Below are positions 1 through 12,913 of a stretch of DNA of 64,000 nucleotides, piece after piece. The notes under the pieces were generated by a model. The model saw only the letters and a program-made list of their open reading frames with translations, searched no databases and was not told where the DNA came from. Made by a program: the position numbers and the translations under genes. Positions within the stretch are counted from its first letter, which is position 1. Each line of letters begins with the position of its first letter. Source of the DNA: Isoetes taiwanensis (Eukaryota > Streptophyta > Lycopodiopsida > Isoetales > Isoetaceae). The stretch covers positions 26,891,166 to 26,955,165 of the forward strand of contig JAJEKV010000003.1 in assembly GCA_021234155.1 (NCBI GenBank), read 5' to 3'.

Positions 1-284
1 AATGGATCTTCTTCAATAGTATTGCACGCTTTCACTAGCTTACAATTGAAAATTTTCAATACTTGTCTCCATAGGCCAAAGCTACATGATGACAAGTACA
101 CAAGTCAATGCCAAGAAAAAGGTGGTCAACTCAAATAGTATTACATGATCGTATGATAGTTATTGCTCCTAATAAATATATTTTCCAGTTGATGTTTCAA
201 CTAGGCATGTTTTTGGACCCTGGACTACCACAGTCGTCGGATCTGTCAATCCTACGGCCCAGACTGTATGTTGGAGCCTCTGGA

Positions 285-501
285 CACCTCTCGTTTCGAT
301 TATGCTCAATTATGATTGGGGACGCCTATGATTTTAAGATGTCGAATACGAGTTTGCCTAAGGTTTTGATGGTATATCGAGCCTCTATACGTTTTCGCTT
401 AAGCTTTTAGAATATGAAATACGAGGATTCGAACCTTTACCAAAATAACTCAATATCCTAATAAGACTACTTTAACCAATCTAACCAGTCAGCTAATGTG
501 A
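285..501 (-). mobile_element. tRNA-derived SINE, copy 1
   Basis: Read on the minus strand, the right end starts with an A-box-like TAGCTGACTGG (485-495) and about 50 bp later a B-box GTTCGAATC (426-434). These fit the pol III consensus TRGYNNANNNG and GWTCRANNC. The rest is an unrelated body ending near 285 with a CCTTAGGC..ATAGGCGTCCCC segment. The same order occurs on the plus strand at 19.40-19.62 kb, which supports a dispersed family. The left boundary is judged from that match and is approximate. I did not identify a target-site repeat. A working tRNA gene is unlikely because no cloverleaf was seen. Confidence 0.65.
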
Positions 502-911
502 TTATTTTTTATCTTAAATCTCTGTTTTTTTTTATGATAACCCATTGAATTGTTTTAAGGATATGGTCTATGGTTTCAAGAATTATATCTATATCAAATC
601 CCCACGGAACCCCACAGGGGCGCCTATGATTTTAAGATGTCGAATCTGAGTTTGCCTAAGGTTTTGATGGTATATCGAGCCTCTATACGTTTTAAGCTTT
701 AAGCTTTTAGAATATGAAATACGAGGATTCGAACCTTTACCAAAATAACTCAATATCCTAATAAGACTTTAACCAATCTAACCAGTCAGCTAATGTGATT
801 ATTTTTTATCTTAAATCTCTGTTTTTTTTTATGATAACCCATTGAATTGTTTTAAGGATATGGTCTATGGTTTCAAGAATTATATCTATATCAAATCCCC
901 CTGGAACCCCC
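321..911. repeat. ~298-bp tandem direct duplication containing the SINE
   Basis: The stretch beginning CGCCTATGATTTTAAGATG at 323 recurs at 621, and both copies end in AAATCCCC..GGAACCCC (about 597-614 and 893-910). The copies are near identical: copy 1 has an extra CGCTT-like insert near 394 and an extra ACT near 469. The unit holds the SINE body plus about 110 bp of flanking AT-rich DNA. This looks like a segmental duplication of a SINE with its flank, not two separate insertions. Confidence 0.85.
617..796 (-). mobile_element. tRNA-derived SINE, copy 2 (from the tandem duplication)
   Basis: This is the second copy of the SINE, with the B box at 726-734 and the A box at 782-792. It lacks the leftmost part of copy 1 (the segment before CGCCTATG), as expected if the duplication began inside the element. 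Confidence 0.6.
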
Positions 912-3600
912 TGTTATTTTGCTACATATTCATACATATGCCATTTGCAATGAAATTATCGATTCATAACAATATTGCTTTGAAATAGAAACCACAAACC
1001 TATAGTTTTGATTTGTTTTGTAGTATATATAATAATGCAAACTCATGAAGGGCTACAAGCTAAAGAGAGTTGCAATTGATGTGCTTTTCATTATTGCTAT
1101 GCTCCACTATAAAGATATTGTCTTTGTTAGATTGACATTTCATATTGTAGAGTTATGTTGCTTTTGTAACAACTTAGAGCCAAGTGTTCATGCTTTCTGT
1201 CATGATATTGTAATAAAAAGGAAGGCAGGATATCCTAGATCCAAATAAAAGGCAATAATGATACAAAGATGAGACATAAAATGCAAAAGAACACCATAGG
1301 AGATCACGTCAACTTGCTATAAAAGGCAATAATGTTAGAAAGACAAGACACAAAATGTCGACATTTATATGCCTCATATTTGAAGATGGGTGTATATATA
1401 AGAAAGCATATCCATCAACTGAGCTATCACGTGATCTCCTATTGGATGCTTTCTAAATTATTGTAAACGACATAGAGATAGTTATATGCACAAGTAAAAT
1501 CTCACATGTATTGACTAATGGAACATCATGAGCCATCATGAAATTCTTGTGCTTCGGTAGATAGGCTTTTATTCATCTCGCAGACTTTCTACAATAGCTG
1601 AGAGTGGATAGCTGCACATTTGCAAGCTATCAAGGAAAAGGAAAAATACAAGGAATATTTAGTTATATCCAAAAAAAATAAAAATTAAAGATATTGGCTA
1701 ATCTTCGAATTAAAAATACCTCGCCCTTTCAAGTTTCTGAGAAAAAAACCCTAGCGATAAGCCCTCACCAAGAGGCTTAGACAAAACATAAGACTGGTTA
1801 ATATTGTTAACATAAAAATATCCCACTAGACAAGAAGAAGCCGAGGCACATGTCACCACTTTACTTGCATATCCTCGACACCAAAACACAAAGATAAGGA
1901 AAAAAAAAAAAAACTCAAAAATTGTTCAGACATGCCATGCTACAAAACCTTTTCAAAATAGAGGGGCTGGTTATGCATGCCATGCTATATTTTAAACACA
2001 ACATTTATATTAATATACAAAATTTAAGGGAGAAAGGGTGGGAATTGAAAGTACTACTAACATATGAGAGAGTGTCGATGAGAAGCTGATGAAGGACCGT
2101 TCAATAAGTAGCGATCTCCCAAATGAATGAGCGATCCAAAAATGCATGCAATGCATGGATGCTCACCTATCAGTCAGCTATGGAACCTATATAATTGGGG
2201 TAGTAAAGCCATTACTACTAGTAGAAAAGACCACTACTCCAAAGGTTTAAACAAAAAACTTTTGCAATGATGATACCAAAAATGCAACAATAAACTAGTT
2301 GTGCAAAGAATCTCATTGTCATTGATTCAACAAGTGATCAAGACGAGCGTCCGAACCTCAAAAATGTATTTAGCCAAATCATGCACAAAAGATGCTTTAG
2401 TGACGCTCCCCCGAATCCATATGATGCACTTATTGTATAAATACGGGAAATTCCCCTCCCATGGCGACTCTATCACCAAGGAAAGGCCCTCCATATGACC
2501 CAGACCACTTGTGATGGCCAAGTGTCCGGGTGAAGGACATGGAGGTGTCATTCGTCACACGCCTTCTATGGGAATCCTATATAGCAGAAGCGTACATACG
2601 TGTTAGCACCTGGCAACAATACTAATAAATAATATACCACCATGAAGGGTGGCCCATCATCATCAATACAACTAACTACAGAATACCAACATAACAAAGG
2701 AAATGCACCATAAATAAGGGCTCTACCCTGGGCTCAGTCTCATGGGGGTGGATTGACAGTCAAGACCTCTGGATAACCAGACAGAAGTATAACATGGCAT
2801 TGGCTGGCATAGAACAACGGCTAGAGTATTCCATTCCATCCGCCCCTCTGTGCACACTTTACAGATAGGCTGAAACATGCTATGGTGTGATTGTAGCCTT
2901 CCGGCGCAATCTCATGGAATCATCCTATGAGACTACTTCAGGTTACATCTCCCCAGTCCGATGAGGCAGGTTGGGGATGCGTCCCCTCCCCAGGCACAAT
3001 GGATCTCTGGGTGTGCTAGAGGATACGTGCCACCTCGGTGCACATGCATTCGTACCCGACTTTAACCCCCCAAAATCCATGGGCTGCCTCGACGCACCCA
3101 TCTATAGGCATGTATCCTGCGGCCCAGGAGGTGTCAGACCCATACCCGGCCCCAACGCGAGGACCGACTATAAGCCTAGCACACTGTAAAAGCCCCAGTA
3201 GCTGCGCTCAGCAAGGCTCCACCCCTGCTTCACCATAGTACCCGTTATCTGGTGCTCAGTCACATCATAGCCTCCAAAGCCAGGTGGGCTCTTGTGCACA
3301 TACTGCATTTACTGGGTTTTAAGGGTTCTAACTAGGAACATCTCTACTTCTAGATGGCCTTTAGGTCTCTGCCCCCTTTTACCCATACAACACAGGAGGA
3401 ACAGAAAGAGTGCTATCCTTATACATCCATCCATCCATCCATCCATAGCTTCGAATAGAACATAAAATAGAGATTAACCATCCATCTATTCATACAAGGA
3501 TTAATCATTTTTAAACATACAAGGATTAATCCTATGACTATCTAGGAATCCAAGCTATCTACGTACTAATCAGAATCGTCGCTAGATCTACTATCTCTCT
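912..3600. other. Stretch with no supported gene
   Basis: The sequence is AT-rich to 2.5 kb. From about 2.5 to 3.4 kb it is visibly richer in C and contains short open frames, the longest 74 codons, with no recognisable motif. A CATC microsatellite (3424-3446) closes the segment. I see no transposon ends and no exon-like series. Confidence 0.4.
3424..3446 (+). repeat. (CATC)n microsatellite
   Basis: Five to six perfect CATC units in a row. Confidence 0.9.
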
Positions 3601-3604
3601 GGCA

Positions 3605-3780
3605 TGGTTTTTCCCCCAAACAACCCTTTAGGGCAGGGAGGGGGTTTTTTAACCCGGATAGTAATACGCTTGCTGCGCCTTCTGTTTGGGTCCCATAGGC
3701 CAATTGATCTCCGTGGACGATAAAAACTCTATTCTATTCTATTCTATTCTATTCTATTCTATTCTATTCTATTCTATTCT
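3605..3780 (+). mobile_element. LINE 3' end with (TTCTA)n tail
   Basis: The segment GGGGGTTTTTTAACCC, then TTTGGGTCCCAT.GGCCAATTG, matches the 3' end of the LINE at 16.0-17.85 kb. Here it continues through CGTGGACGATAAAAACTC into about ten perfect TTCTA units (3729-3780). A third copy of the GGACGATAAAAACTCTATT junction is at 14.50 kb. A 3' UTR ending in its own short tandem repeat, not poly(A), is typical of several non-LTR families. Only the 3' UTR is present, so this is a 5'-truncated insertion. Confidence 0.75.
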
Positions 3781-3789
3781 GGTTCTCCA

Positions 3790-4430
3790 TCCTTCTAGCT
3801 GCCCAGGGCAGGGTTGACAACAGCTCCTCCTCCACCAATCCCTCCTCCAATTCAAATTGGGGCAAATTGGGGTGGAAGCCCAATTTTGGTGCCCCAAATT
3901 CGCATTTGCCCAATCGATTTGGGCCAGGTGGCAACTCTAGGTTGGTTAATATTAACTAGTTTAATATTTTAACCCCTTTTAATATTAGGTTAAGCCCGAA
4001 ATTTGAATTGGGATTTAGAGTTAGGTTTCCACCTTAATAGTTAATGATTAACATAGCTACCCTTAGCTTATGAATAATTAATGCACCATTCATTATTCCT
4101 AGTGACATGTCATGTATTTATACCCAAAAGGCATATACATACATGGAACCTCACATTCTCCCCACCTTGAAAATGATGATGTCCTCAGCTTCAAGACTGT
4201 TCTTGCTTTAGGCCAACACATGGCATGTCGAAGGCAAGTATCCCCATTTTTAAGAGGTAACACGAAATTATAAGTCACACAGAAGTTGTCATATTCAAAG
4301 TGATCAAGTTTGAAATGACGCATAATGTGCAATTCATCATTGTCCGAGCGTTGAATGGTAATTTGTTTCAGCAATATTATGTGGAAGGGAACGTAACGAG
4401 TTATGTTGTCCTCAAAGATCAAGATACATA
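3790..4430 (-). mobile_element. Ty3/gypsy-type fossil: 3' end of internal region plus partial LTR
   Basis: Read on the minus strand, a coding-like segment (about 4430 to 4180) runs into AAGGTGGGGAGAATG (near 4155-4175). This is the polypurine-tract wording seen before the 3' LTR of the large gypsy element at 62.46 kb. LTR-like sequence then follows to about 3790 and includes GGGTATAAATAC, a TATA-like box. The piece is an old broken fragment, and the far LTR was not found. Confidence 0.45.
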
Positions 4431-7400
4431 AGGAAAGTTAAAGGAAGATTGAACTGGACTCAGCAATAAGAGTAAAGGATACATAGATTCTCAGAGGACT
4501 CGTGAGTCTGAGGGGCCGTGCAGCTGCACTAGAAAATATGTATCACAACAAGAACATGGACCCTCAAGAATGGCCCTTACAAGAAACCGCAGCTAAGCGC
4601 TTCTCAAAAGTGTAATCATAGATTACCAATATTTACAAAATAATTTATATGTTGTGGTTACGGACCACCCCTTGAAGAAGAAAAATGAAGAAAGAGAAAC
4701 ATATTATGCCTATGTTTGCCATCCGTCTCTATGGAAGGAATGGTAATGTCTCTATTATAGCCGCAGAATTTGGCTACGCCCCATCATGCCTTATATGCAC
4801 ATCCCCATTCTTAGGATGCATTTAGCCCGAATCCCCTCGGATGAAGGCCTGCCTGACATGATCCCTCAAATGGATCTAAGACTCGAGAGATATTTCCACG
4901 GCCGATTGTAAAGTACGCACTATTTTCCATCGAAGTCGGAGTTGACGACGTCGTTGGTGGAGCGTGTGTAATGTTTTGATAGGAAACTGTGCATGCCCGA
5001 ACAAAATCCTTCCAAGACCTGAGACAGATCCTTCTTCCATAACTGGGTCCACTTAACTAAGTAGGACAGATGAGTATTGCTTGTCTCGCTTGCACGCGAC
5101 GATCGAGAAGTGCGTAGGAACTAGTTCCACTTTGCTCGTCCGGCCATATTCAAGAGCATTTAGAATCCATATAGTATCTAAGGTTTAAATGTATATTTAA
5201 AAGGCTTACGTGAAGGACACATAGTATTCTTCCTGGAGAATCATCCCCAATGTAGTTTCCATGCCCAAGTGAACATGTGTTGGTCAACCACAACCATTAG
5301 ACGGCCAAATGGATGATGGTTTGTGAAGTCCCACCAAGTTACATTCGGGAGGTTATGAGTTCAAGAATGGTTGAACTCTTCAAACAAATAGACTACTCAT
5401 TTTGATTTCACTATATTGATCGATCCATACCTCTCACTACTAGACTATTCATTCATGTTATACTCTTATAGATATACATTCCAGTGACACTATATCATAG
5501 TATATCTAATTTAGAAATTATTCTTTATTCACACACATGTAGCTCATTATATATTATACACGGGCATAGACATAGACAACTTCTATTTCTTCTTCTAATA
5601 TAATACACACTTATAATATTTGCACTATTTAGTACAAACTCATTCTAGTCATATTAACTTCTGTCTATATGTGTGTTATACTCTCCCTTCACTTTACAAT
5701 TTGTTTTATTACAATCTGCCCTAATTTAATTGCATATCAAAATTTTATTCTCTTATTTCTTTATAGTTTTAACAACTTATATATTGCTATCCTCAGTGTT
5801 TTACATGCCCGTCACATTTATACTTATCCTTTAATACAATTTTATATTGCACTATATCTCACATTTATACATATATACTTTAACACTAATTACACACACA
5901 CACATTCTTATCTTTATGCTTTCCTTTCAATCTTTGAACCCCTACATACTTCTTATATGCTTTTAATTCACTGACCTTGCGCATCTAATCAATGGCCACT
6001 TCCTCAACCCCCTACCCAAAACTCCCACCTCGTGAGGCGTGACACTCAAGCCACACTTACACCCAGTCCGTGCCCACCTCCACTAATTTTGCCACATACC
6101 CTAAGCTACTGGACCGTGACAGACAAGCCCTTCAGAGGATCATCGCTTGATGGTCCCCACGAAACAGATCCCACTAGACGGGCAAGAACATGGGAGAGGC
6201 CACTTCCATGAGGAGAGAGGGCGAAGGCCCAACCAGTAAAGACCAGAGGAAGCTGATTATTGTTCGTAATCTGATGGCAAAACCAGTACGACGATGGCCT
6301 TGAAAAATCGTATACCGAATCGTAGGGCAACATGACCAATTGCGCACTCCAGCGTGAAGAGATCCAATCTTCGACGCTTCCATGTTCCTTTAAGACAACC
6401 CGCGCTAGAGAGACAAAGGATTGCGTAGATGGAGACTCAGACACGAGCCGAAGATTCGTGATCCGCTTGGTACATTTCGAAGACAATAGCAGAAGCAAGA
6501 TCTTTGCTGACTCCATGGCTCGTAGAACCCTCCACCATCATGAAAGGTTCATGGCACAAGATAGCAAAGATGCCGATTAGGGAGACAAGGGCAACCATCT
6601 CCCACCTCCAATCAGAATCCCATTGAGGTCGGCCACCACCATGCGCGAGATCACTTTGAAGCCAGCCACGGGTTGAGAGCTCTTCAGAGGGCTGGCCGAC
6701 TTCATCGACTGAAGTTGCAGGAGCTTAGGGCAACTCGTCGCCCAAGAAGGTAAGGCCTTCTTATGAAGCCCATAAACAATTACTACGATGCACACATGAA
6801 TCGGGTGGCAACAACACCGCAACAGGAGCCGAGCTCCCAACTACAGAGAGCAGAGGCCACAAAGACGATATGACAGATTCATTATTACTCAGGACCTCGT
6901 TTAAGACGCCAACTGTGGCAGCTCCACCGCTTACATCACCAAGTCGCCTTCGTACACCACCACCCCACCACAGTCACAACACACCCCGCGACATCACAAA
7001 TAATCCACGTCAGCAATGAAGCTACCACGAGTCCACAACCCTCGTAGAAGTTCCGTGATCGAGACGAAAAGCCACAATGTGGTGGTAATGCCATTGAAAG
7101 AGGAGGCAGAACCTCATCAACTCCACTCCGCGACACAGATCTTGGCCCAGATGACATTCCACACTGCACACATTGCTAGGGCGATACGCTGATGGAGCCC
7201 AAATTTGAACGCCCCGGGTAGTCATTCATTGTACTGTGGATGCTAAGAGCCGAAAGTAGTCATCCCGCTAAGGTAGGCGTTGAAGGGATCAGTCAGACAG
7301 ACCGATCTAACTCGCACAATAGAAGAACCACAAGATGAGTTGGAGAAAGTCAAGAATGTCCGCAAAACAGGGAGGCACAGCAGGGCTAGTTCGTGAAAGA

Positions 7401-8039
7401 TGCATCTTCATGCCACCTATCGTCGATGCAGCCAAATGCTCGAGGTCTTCACAAGGATCCCATCTCAAAGGACTCTACCATATACGCCTGACTACACGCC
7501 AACATGCCAAATGCCGCCTCCACCTCCACCACCATCACTGCGGCCGCCATCGCTTAACCTATCACGCAGCTCCCATCAAATAGGATTGTGTTCGCGATGG
7601 CTCTTGGAATTGTTCTGGCTTCCATGGCGTATGGAGACTGAAGGTGTATCTCTTCATCTTCCCTCATGGAAACATGGGAGCATGTTGACATAGACTACCC
7701 GAATTTGTTAGGATAGCATCAAGCATCTGGCTCTTCAATGAATGCACAGAAAGTGGGGACACGAGGGGTCACCGCTACTCTATCAACTCGCACGCTTCCT
7801 ATGTAAGATAGACAAACATAACAAAATTCGTGGTTGCGCATGCGTAATTGCAGTAGCCCCTTTGTCGCGACCGAGAGAAACTCCTATCACAAACCATCCC
7901 GTGTGGATAGGTTGCTATACAATGGAGAACAATCACAAGGTAGAGTCAGATGATTGGGCTCCACCGATCGCACTCATTCAAGGTGCTAGTAGAACCGTAC
8001 TTTTGCATCGGTCGGTCCGGGGCCTGATTCCTCGCCACT
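4431..8039. other. Stretch with no recognised gene
   Basis: From 4.43 to 5.4 kb the sequence is of mixed composition with no motif. From 5.46 to 5.97 kb it is very AT-rich and low in complexity, including a short CA run. From 6.0 to 8.0 kb the GC content rises and both strands carry open frames of 60-136 codons, but I recognise no protein family in them. The adjacent LINE piece at 8.04 kb makes decayed LINE sequence a possible source for the 7.3-8.0 kb part. Confidence 0.35.
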
Positions 8040-8465
8040 TGGAACGACGGAGAAGGTAAGCTTTCTTGGCACGAAGTCTGGGGTGGAAGTTCACAATCCC
8101 ATACTTCGTGGTGAGCATCTTCATTGCGTGAAACGTTTCTGCCTCTTCAAAGAGGAGCCTCGATGACATCGCCGCCTATTTCCGTAAGGTGGCTGCTGAT
8201 GCACGACACGGCCCTTCACCTCGCTATAATATGGCAATGGGGCCTCAATGCCTAAAATTGGCCATGAAAAGAGAGCTCAAGTGGCTGGCCAGATGAATAT
8301 GCAGTGGAGCACAAAAGGCCCAAGTGCAAACGGAGTACAGACGCCACAATCTCAGATAGCATCTGACGATGCTTCAAGAAGCTATGGATGCCAAAGACTT
8401 TGAACAGATCAAGACGACATTATCAACGCTTGCTACAAATCCTGTGTTGAGCCGGGACATCTAAT
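8040..8465 (+). mobile_element. LINE fragment, C-terminal part of the reverse-transcriptase ORF
   Basis: The DNA from CTTTCTTGGCACGAAGTCT through TTCACAATCCCATA and AATGGGGCCTCAATG to GAACAGATCAAGACGACAT aligns piecewise with 16.94-17.30 kb of the larger LINE copy on the same strand. The matching order is TTCTTAGCTCGGGCACTAGG, GGTCCCATA, AATGGGGCCACAGTG, GAACAGATCAAGACAACAT. The frame is broken several times and the downstream zinc-finger region and 3' UTR are missing. It is a second, older copy of the same family. Confidence 0.6.
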
Positions 8466-10230
8466 TTAATTGTCTCCATCAAGGAAAGGCTGCAGTTTTA
8501 AAAGTAGTGTCCTTGACAAAGCATCGAAAACATGCCCTATCCCCGCTCTGAAATGCTTTGTGCTTCTTCAAAATAGAGTGAAGAAGCCGCTGTGTAGCAC
8601 CTATAATGGTGTCCAGCCTTTAGCAAGCCCGAGCATTGGTTCTTAGAGTAGAGGTTGAGAGTCCCTGATTCGAGATCATATATCGCCCCTTCAAGGCTCT
8701 TGTTGCGCCTGAAGCACGACTTGGTGGCAAATGCACGTACCATGTTCGGAGCGTCGACACTTATGAGTAATGCGGGAACATAGCGAAGCCTTTTGAAAGC
8801 TTGAGCAAAGGTGTTGAACCTCGCGACTCATTACATGTTAAGCCATGAGTCAAGCATACCCTCTTCCCACTAATTGCCACGCGTGACCCGTGGAGGTTAC
8901 CGATAGCAGTCCGCTAAGTGGCTTTATCACCATCCTATACCCATGGAAATCTAGTGGATCTCCTTTAACCAAGAGTCACTTCACGCCTACGTAACTGGAA
9001 CGAGCTTGTAGATCCAGCAAATACTAGCGCACTTGCAGAGGGCAATCACTTTGATCTTTGTCAATGGACTTTCTTGTTCAATGACGCTTGGAAGAGTCGG
9101 CGGAGGCGAATTGAATCAGTATTGTAGGATGTATGCTAATGTCTATGGTGTGGAGGCACAATGACAAGCTGACAGTAAATGGTGACATACCGCAAAATAT
9201 ACGATGGCATTCGCCTATTAGCTTCAAGTTGTAAGATGGAGGAGATTGTGCGATCGTCAAAATTTACCAGTGTTTGGTTAGAGTGGTGGTCAAGGTAGCT
9301 TAAGCGAATGCATTAGACCTAAGGTACCGGTGGTCTTGGTATGTTAGGATTTTCACTTCCAAATCAAGGTGATGATATCAAAGTTTATTTGGAGGATCTT
9401 CAGCGGTAAGGATGATTCTCCGCCTCGAGGTTGTTGGTGCAAATAGATTCAAAGATTGTCTCCCATTTCATAAGGCCACCATTAAGCCTCCTTCCTTTGG
9501 GCTTTGTTTATCATATGCATCCGTATCCTAATGCTTCTCCCTTCTCAAGGGGTTGTTTGTCGCTAGACCGCCGTCTCTTTTCGATATTAATCCCGAGGCA
9601 TGTCTTCACCATTCACTCCATGCCGGGTGGATTCCTTTGCGTGACACCCGCAGAATGTGCTCTAAGTGTGGTTGTTCACCCAAAAAAGACAATAAATCCA
9701 TCCATGGATAGCAGCTTGGTATAAGCACTATTGCGTACTGTACGAAGTCCGGTCATCTCATGTCATGGAAAGCATTTAGAACAATGTTCTTGTTGTACGA
9801 TGTGGGATGAGTAACTGAATCATATCGCTTCATTGTTGCCATTGCGGATTCTCGTCCACATATTGAGGTAGTCAGATAATTACCGATATTATTCCAACTG
9901 TATGCCGCTTTTCCGTATAAATCACAGCGATTCGGAATCCCCGCCCATCTAATAGGGTGGCATCTTCGTGTCCCTCAGCCTACAATGGAAGTGTTTGATA
10001 TGGTATGATAAGCTTACTTCATCCCAAAGTAGTAGTTTTGTGGTGGCAGTGATCCATGATGCCTCTCGAGTCAACAAAGGGTCCATAAAATGGATAATCT
10101 GGATGTGAAGCTCGGCCCTTATGCCAAAGAAAGAATTGGAGAGTATTGAGCATCAAGCTTTTTCTTGTATGTGCGGCCGTGCATGGTCTTGGTTGTTGAC
10201 CCTATTTAATGCCTCGATCTAGCCAAAGAA
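8466..10230. other. Stretch with no recognised gene
   Basis: GC-moderate DNA with scattered open frames of up to 97 codons (9431-9724, plus). I recognise no family. Because a poly(A)-ended LINE-like sequence follows on the same strand, this may be the decayed body of that element, but no motif shows it. Confidence 0.25.
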
Positions 10231-10234
10231 ATTT

Positions 10235-10592
10235 GCTTGCTATTCATCCCATGCTTGGCCCAAATCCACGGAACGAGCTTTTCATCTCGCATGTATTGGC
10301 TTTATGGTCAATCCGAAGAGAAGAGGTTGTTTATCTTAAGGGATGAGATATCAGTGATGAGATTGTTCTTCAAGCAAGAAAATAAAAATTGTTATGGTTA
10401 CAATTGTTCTTTCCTTTGATCAAGAGAAGAAAGTAATCGACCGCATCCTTACCTTCGTGATTCATTCTTTTGCATAGGTGGTTGTGTCATTGGATCTGCC
10501 AGACCGGGTTATAACTCGGCTCTTTGCATGTTATGTTGCTCTCTAGTTTTAGTTGGTGAATAAAGCTTGTCGTCCTTCAAAAAAAAAAAACA
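10235..10592 (+). mobile_element. LINE-like remnant ending in poly(A)
   Basis: A segment reading FDQEKKVIDR near 10.41-10.44 kb resembles the L1-type reverse-transcriptase block DQEKAYDR. It is followed by about 130 bp of untranslated-looking DNA with AATAAA (10559-10564) and a run of 12 A (10580-10591). The polarity, signal and tail fit a retroposed 3' end. The match to L1 rests on one short block, so the family is uncertain. It is a different element from the (TTCTA)n LINE. Confidence 0.35.
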
Positions 10593-10609
10593 CTACAAAA
10601 TATACCGCA

Positions 10610-10985
10610 GCTCATTTCACCGGCGCTTTATCCATACAAAACATTTTTAAAATATGAAACAGGAAAAACTTACTCAGGGAGTCCCCAACATTGAAGCTAA
10701 TGTTTGCACCCCAATCAACATAATTAATGCCTTTAGATACCCTCATGCCCTCCAAATGTTGTTTGTCACATTTTGCTCTCATCCTCAGAATATATACGTG
10801 AGGGCACACAAGACTAATCAACCAATGCGGCATATTTGCTGGTAACTCTTACCTATATTAAAATACTTCAAAATATTTTGCCATAACTGGGCTCCTTTGA
10901 ACCTGGAATATCCAATTCTTGTAGCCTGCGTACTTCCCTTGCAATCAGAGGAACAATTTCACGTTTTGCCATGTCTGCCAAATTA
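10610..10985 (-). pseudogene. Exon-like segments, family not recognised
   Basis: On the minus strand, TTTGGCAG (near 10.98 kb) looks like a splice acceptor and opens a frame reading MAKREIVPLIAREVRRLQEL, which closes at a stop near 10.88 kb. A second open frame (10612-10833, 73 codons) follows. The first has the charged, helical look of a real exon. I cannot name the family or join the two. Debris of a host gene is the best guess, since a DYW-type PPR remnant lies on the same strand at 12.9 kb. Confidence 0.25.
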
Positions 10986-12650
10986 TATTCATGTTAAAGT
11001 TCCCTTTTTTACATTATAGTTTTTACAAGAATGATTGCCACATATAAAAATAAAGCCATGCAGAACATATTAATGGAATAAGAAAGAAATAGAGAAGGAA
11101 AACAGTTGTGGATATCCATGTGGCAATATTTGGGCAAATGATAGTTTAATTAATTTTTAGGGCCAGCCAGTATTGATTGTCCTTTAAAGAAGGCCTTAAC
11201 GTCACAATGGTATTTTTAAGTTTTAACTTCCACGCGAGTAGAATACGTCGCAACAATGATTTTCAGACATGGCAACATCATATTGAGTTTTTAGCAAAAG
11301 TTTGACGTCTTAGTATCATAATCGAGTCTCGGCCTTACTGCAAACATTAACATGCTAATAAAACAAACATTCTCATTTGACTTTTCTAAATACAAGCTCA
11401 TCTAGAATTCCATCAATCCAAACTGTCTTATCGATATTCTCGGGATTGGAGAGGATTCATTTTCGGAGTTCGCTATTTATTGAAAGGTTGGCATTGGTTT
11501 TTCGATCGGTGCTTCTTCCTCTCTGCAGTCGCTTTGAACCCATGTAGGAATATGGATTAACCTTGTTGCCGCTCCTCTTGTTCGCGACTTTTCTATCTCA
11601 GCTTTGTTGATCCTACTCCATGGTTTTTAATGCAGGGAAATAGAAGTCCTCTTCTATTGGATGTTCTGCGGGTTCTTGCGAGCCCATAAGGAGAATTTCC
11701 TCGATCCGAACCAACGGATTGTGCTTTTCAGGGTGGATGAGCAGCTATGCTTGGCAAATGTGTAGGCCTCTGGTTCATTTTAGAATCCCCCCTAAAACCC
11801 CCTTTTGTTTGGGTGCATATTTCACATAAAGGGTGTCTTCGATCGTCAAGAGCTGTTGATGGGCATATTCAAGAGTTAGACCTTACTTTAGGCCGTAGAT
11901 AGTGATCCTCGTTTATGAGGTATGCTCCCACAGGTTGCAATATACCATATAACAAGATAAATGAGCTACCATAAGGTTTTAAGCAAAGATACTTAATAAT
12001 GTTAATTTCGTTTATGCACTCAAACAAAACGAGATTTTAAGGGGAATTTAATTATAAGTGTAAAGATAATGATTGTGTTGTAAAATAAAATGGCCAGGCC
12101 TTTTCGGGCCTTAGAATGCTAGATATTATAAAACATAGAGTAGAGATTTCAAAAGCAAACCACCTTGGTTTACCCTCATAAGTAGATACCTTCTACCATA
12201 TTTGCAATATTAAACTTTTACTTATGCTAATAGCATAGCTTTTCTAAATTTCAAATTTCATAAGCCTATTTCAGTGGCAGTTTGATTTGAGTTATATATG
12301 TTTTCGAACATTTCTTTGCACGAAAAAATTAGATAAATGTCATCAACACATAATGTAGATTTATCTGTATAAGAGTGGTGTATAAGAGTATCTTGTTCGG
12401 GTTTATAAGTATGAAACACCTCTACTATACCTCTACTAGACACTGTAGCCCCTGTAGCCCCTGAAATGTACACAACCTTTGCAACATTGAAGAAATTAAA
12501 GTGCTTAGTAACTAAGGTAGCCTCTGTATTTCATAGGATTAGATTAATGTTGCCCAAGTTTGAAATAGCTCAAAAGCAAAAAGAAAATTAACAAGCATAC
12601 CTAAGCAGCATACGATCATTCATATAGTTAATTCTTGCTGATGATGAAGT
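10986..12650. other. Stretch with no supported gene
   Basis: AT-rich sequence with only short open frames. 11.4-11.9 kb is somewhat richer in GC but gives no recognisable peptide. I see no repeat structure here. Confidence 0.4.
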
Positions 12651-12654
12651 TGAA

Positions 12655-12765
12655 TTCTCATATCCAATAGAATATCAATCCAAATGCTTTCCCGAGTGGA
12701 ATATCCATTTCTTCAGCCATTCTAGTTGCAACTCTATATTGTCACTGCAGCTACTCTCCGGAATG
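12655..12765 (-). pseudogene. Possible DEAH-box RNA helicase exon fragment
   Basis: The minus strand reads ATRMAEEMDIPLGKAFG. This resembles helicase motif Ib and its neighbourhood in DEAH-box splicing helicases, whose usual wording is VA.RVAEEMGV.LGEEVGY. The match stops at an in-frame TGA within about 25 residues, and none of motif I (GETGSGKT), DEAH or SAT is visible nearby. A chance likeness is quite possible. Confidence 0.2.
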
Positions 12766-12913
12766 GTTTTCTGTGCGACCTCTCTTATTTCTAACATCTC
12801 CTTGAAAAGATCAAGTTAACGACAAAGTGTGAGTAACTTGGTGGCATTCATCAGATTTAGTCTCGTATGCACCATGGCACCATATTTGTTAACATTTGTG
12901 GTGGAGATGGAGA

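Noticed and set aside
426-495. Functional tRNA gene
   Set aside because: A and B boxes are present but no acceptor stem or anticodon arm forms; the repeated body marks a SINE.
2950-2980. Hammerhead-ribozyme-like wording (CAGTCCGATGAGGCAGG)
   Set aside because: The core needs CTGANGA and a GAAA strand; neither is present in the right arrangement.
6106-6516. A 136-codon minus-strand frame as a gene
   Set aside because: It overlaps open frames on both strands in a GC-richer stretch, and I see no motif, signal peptide or splice pattern.
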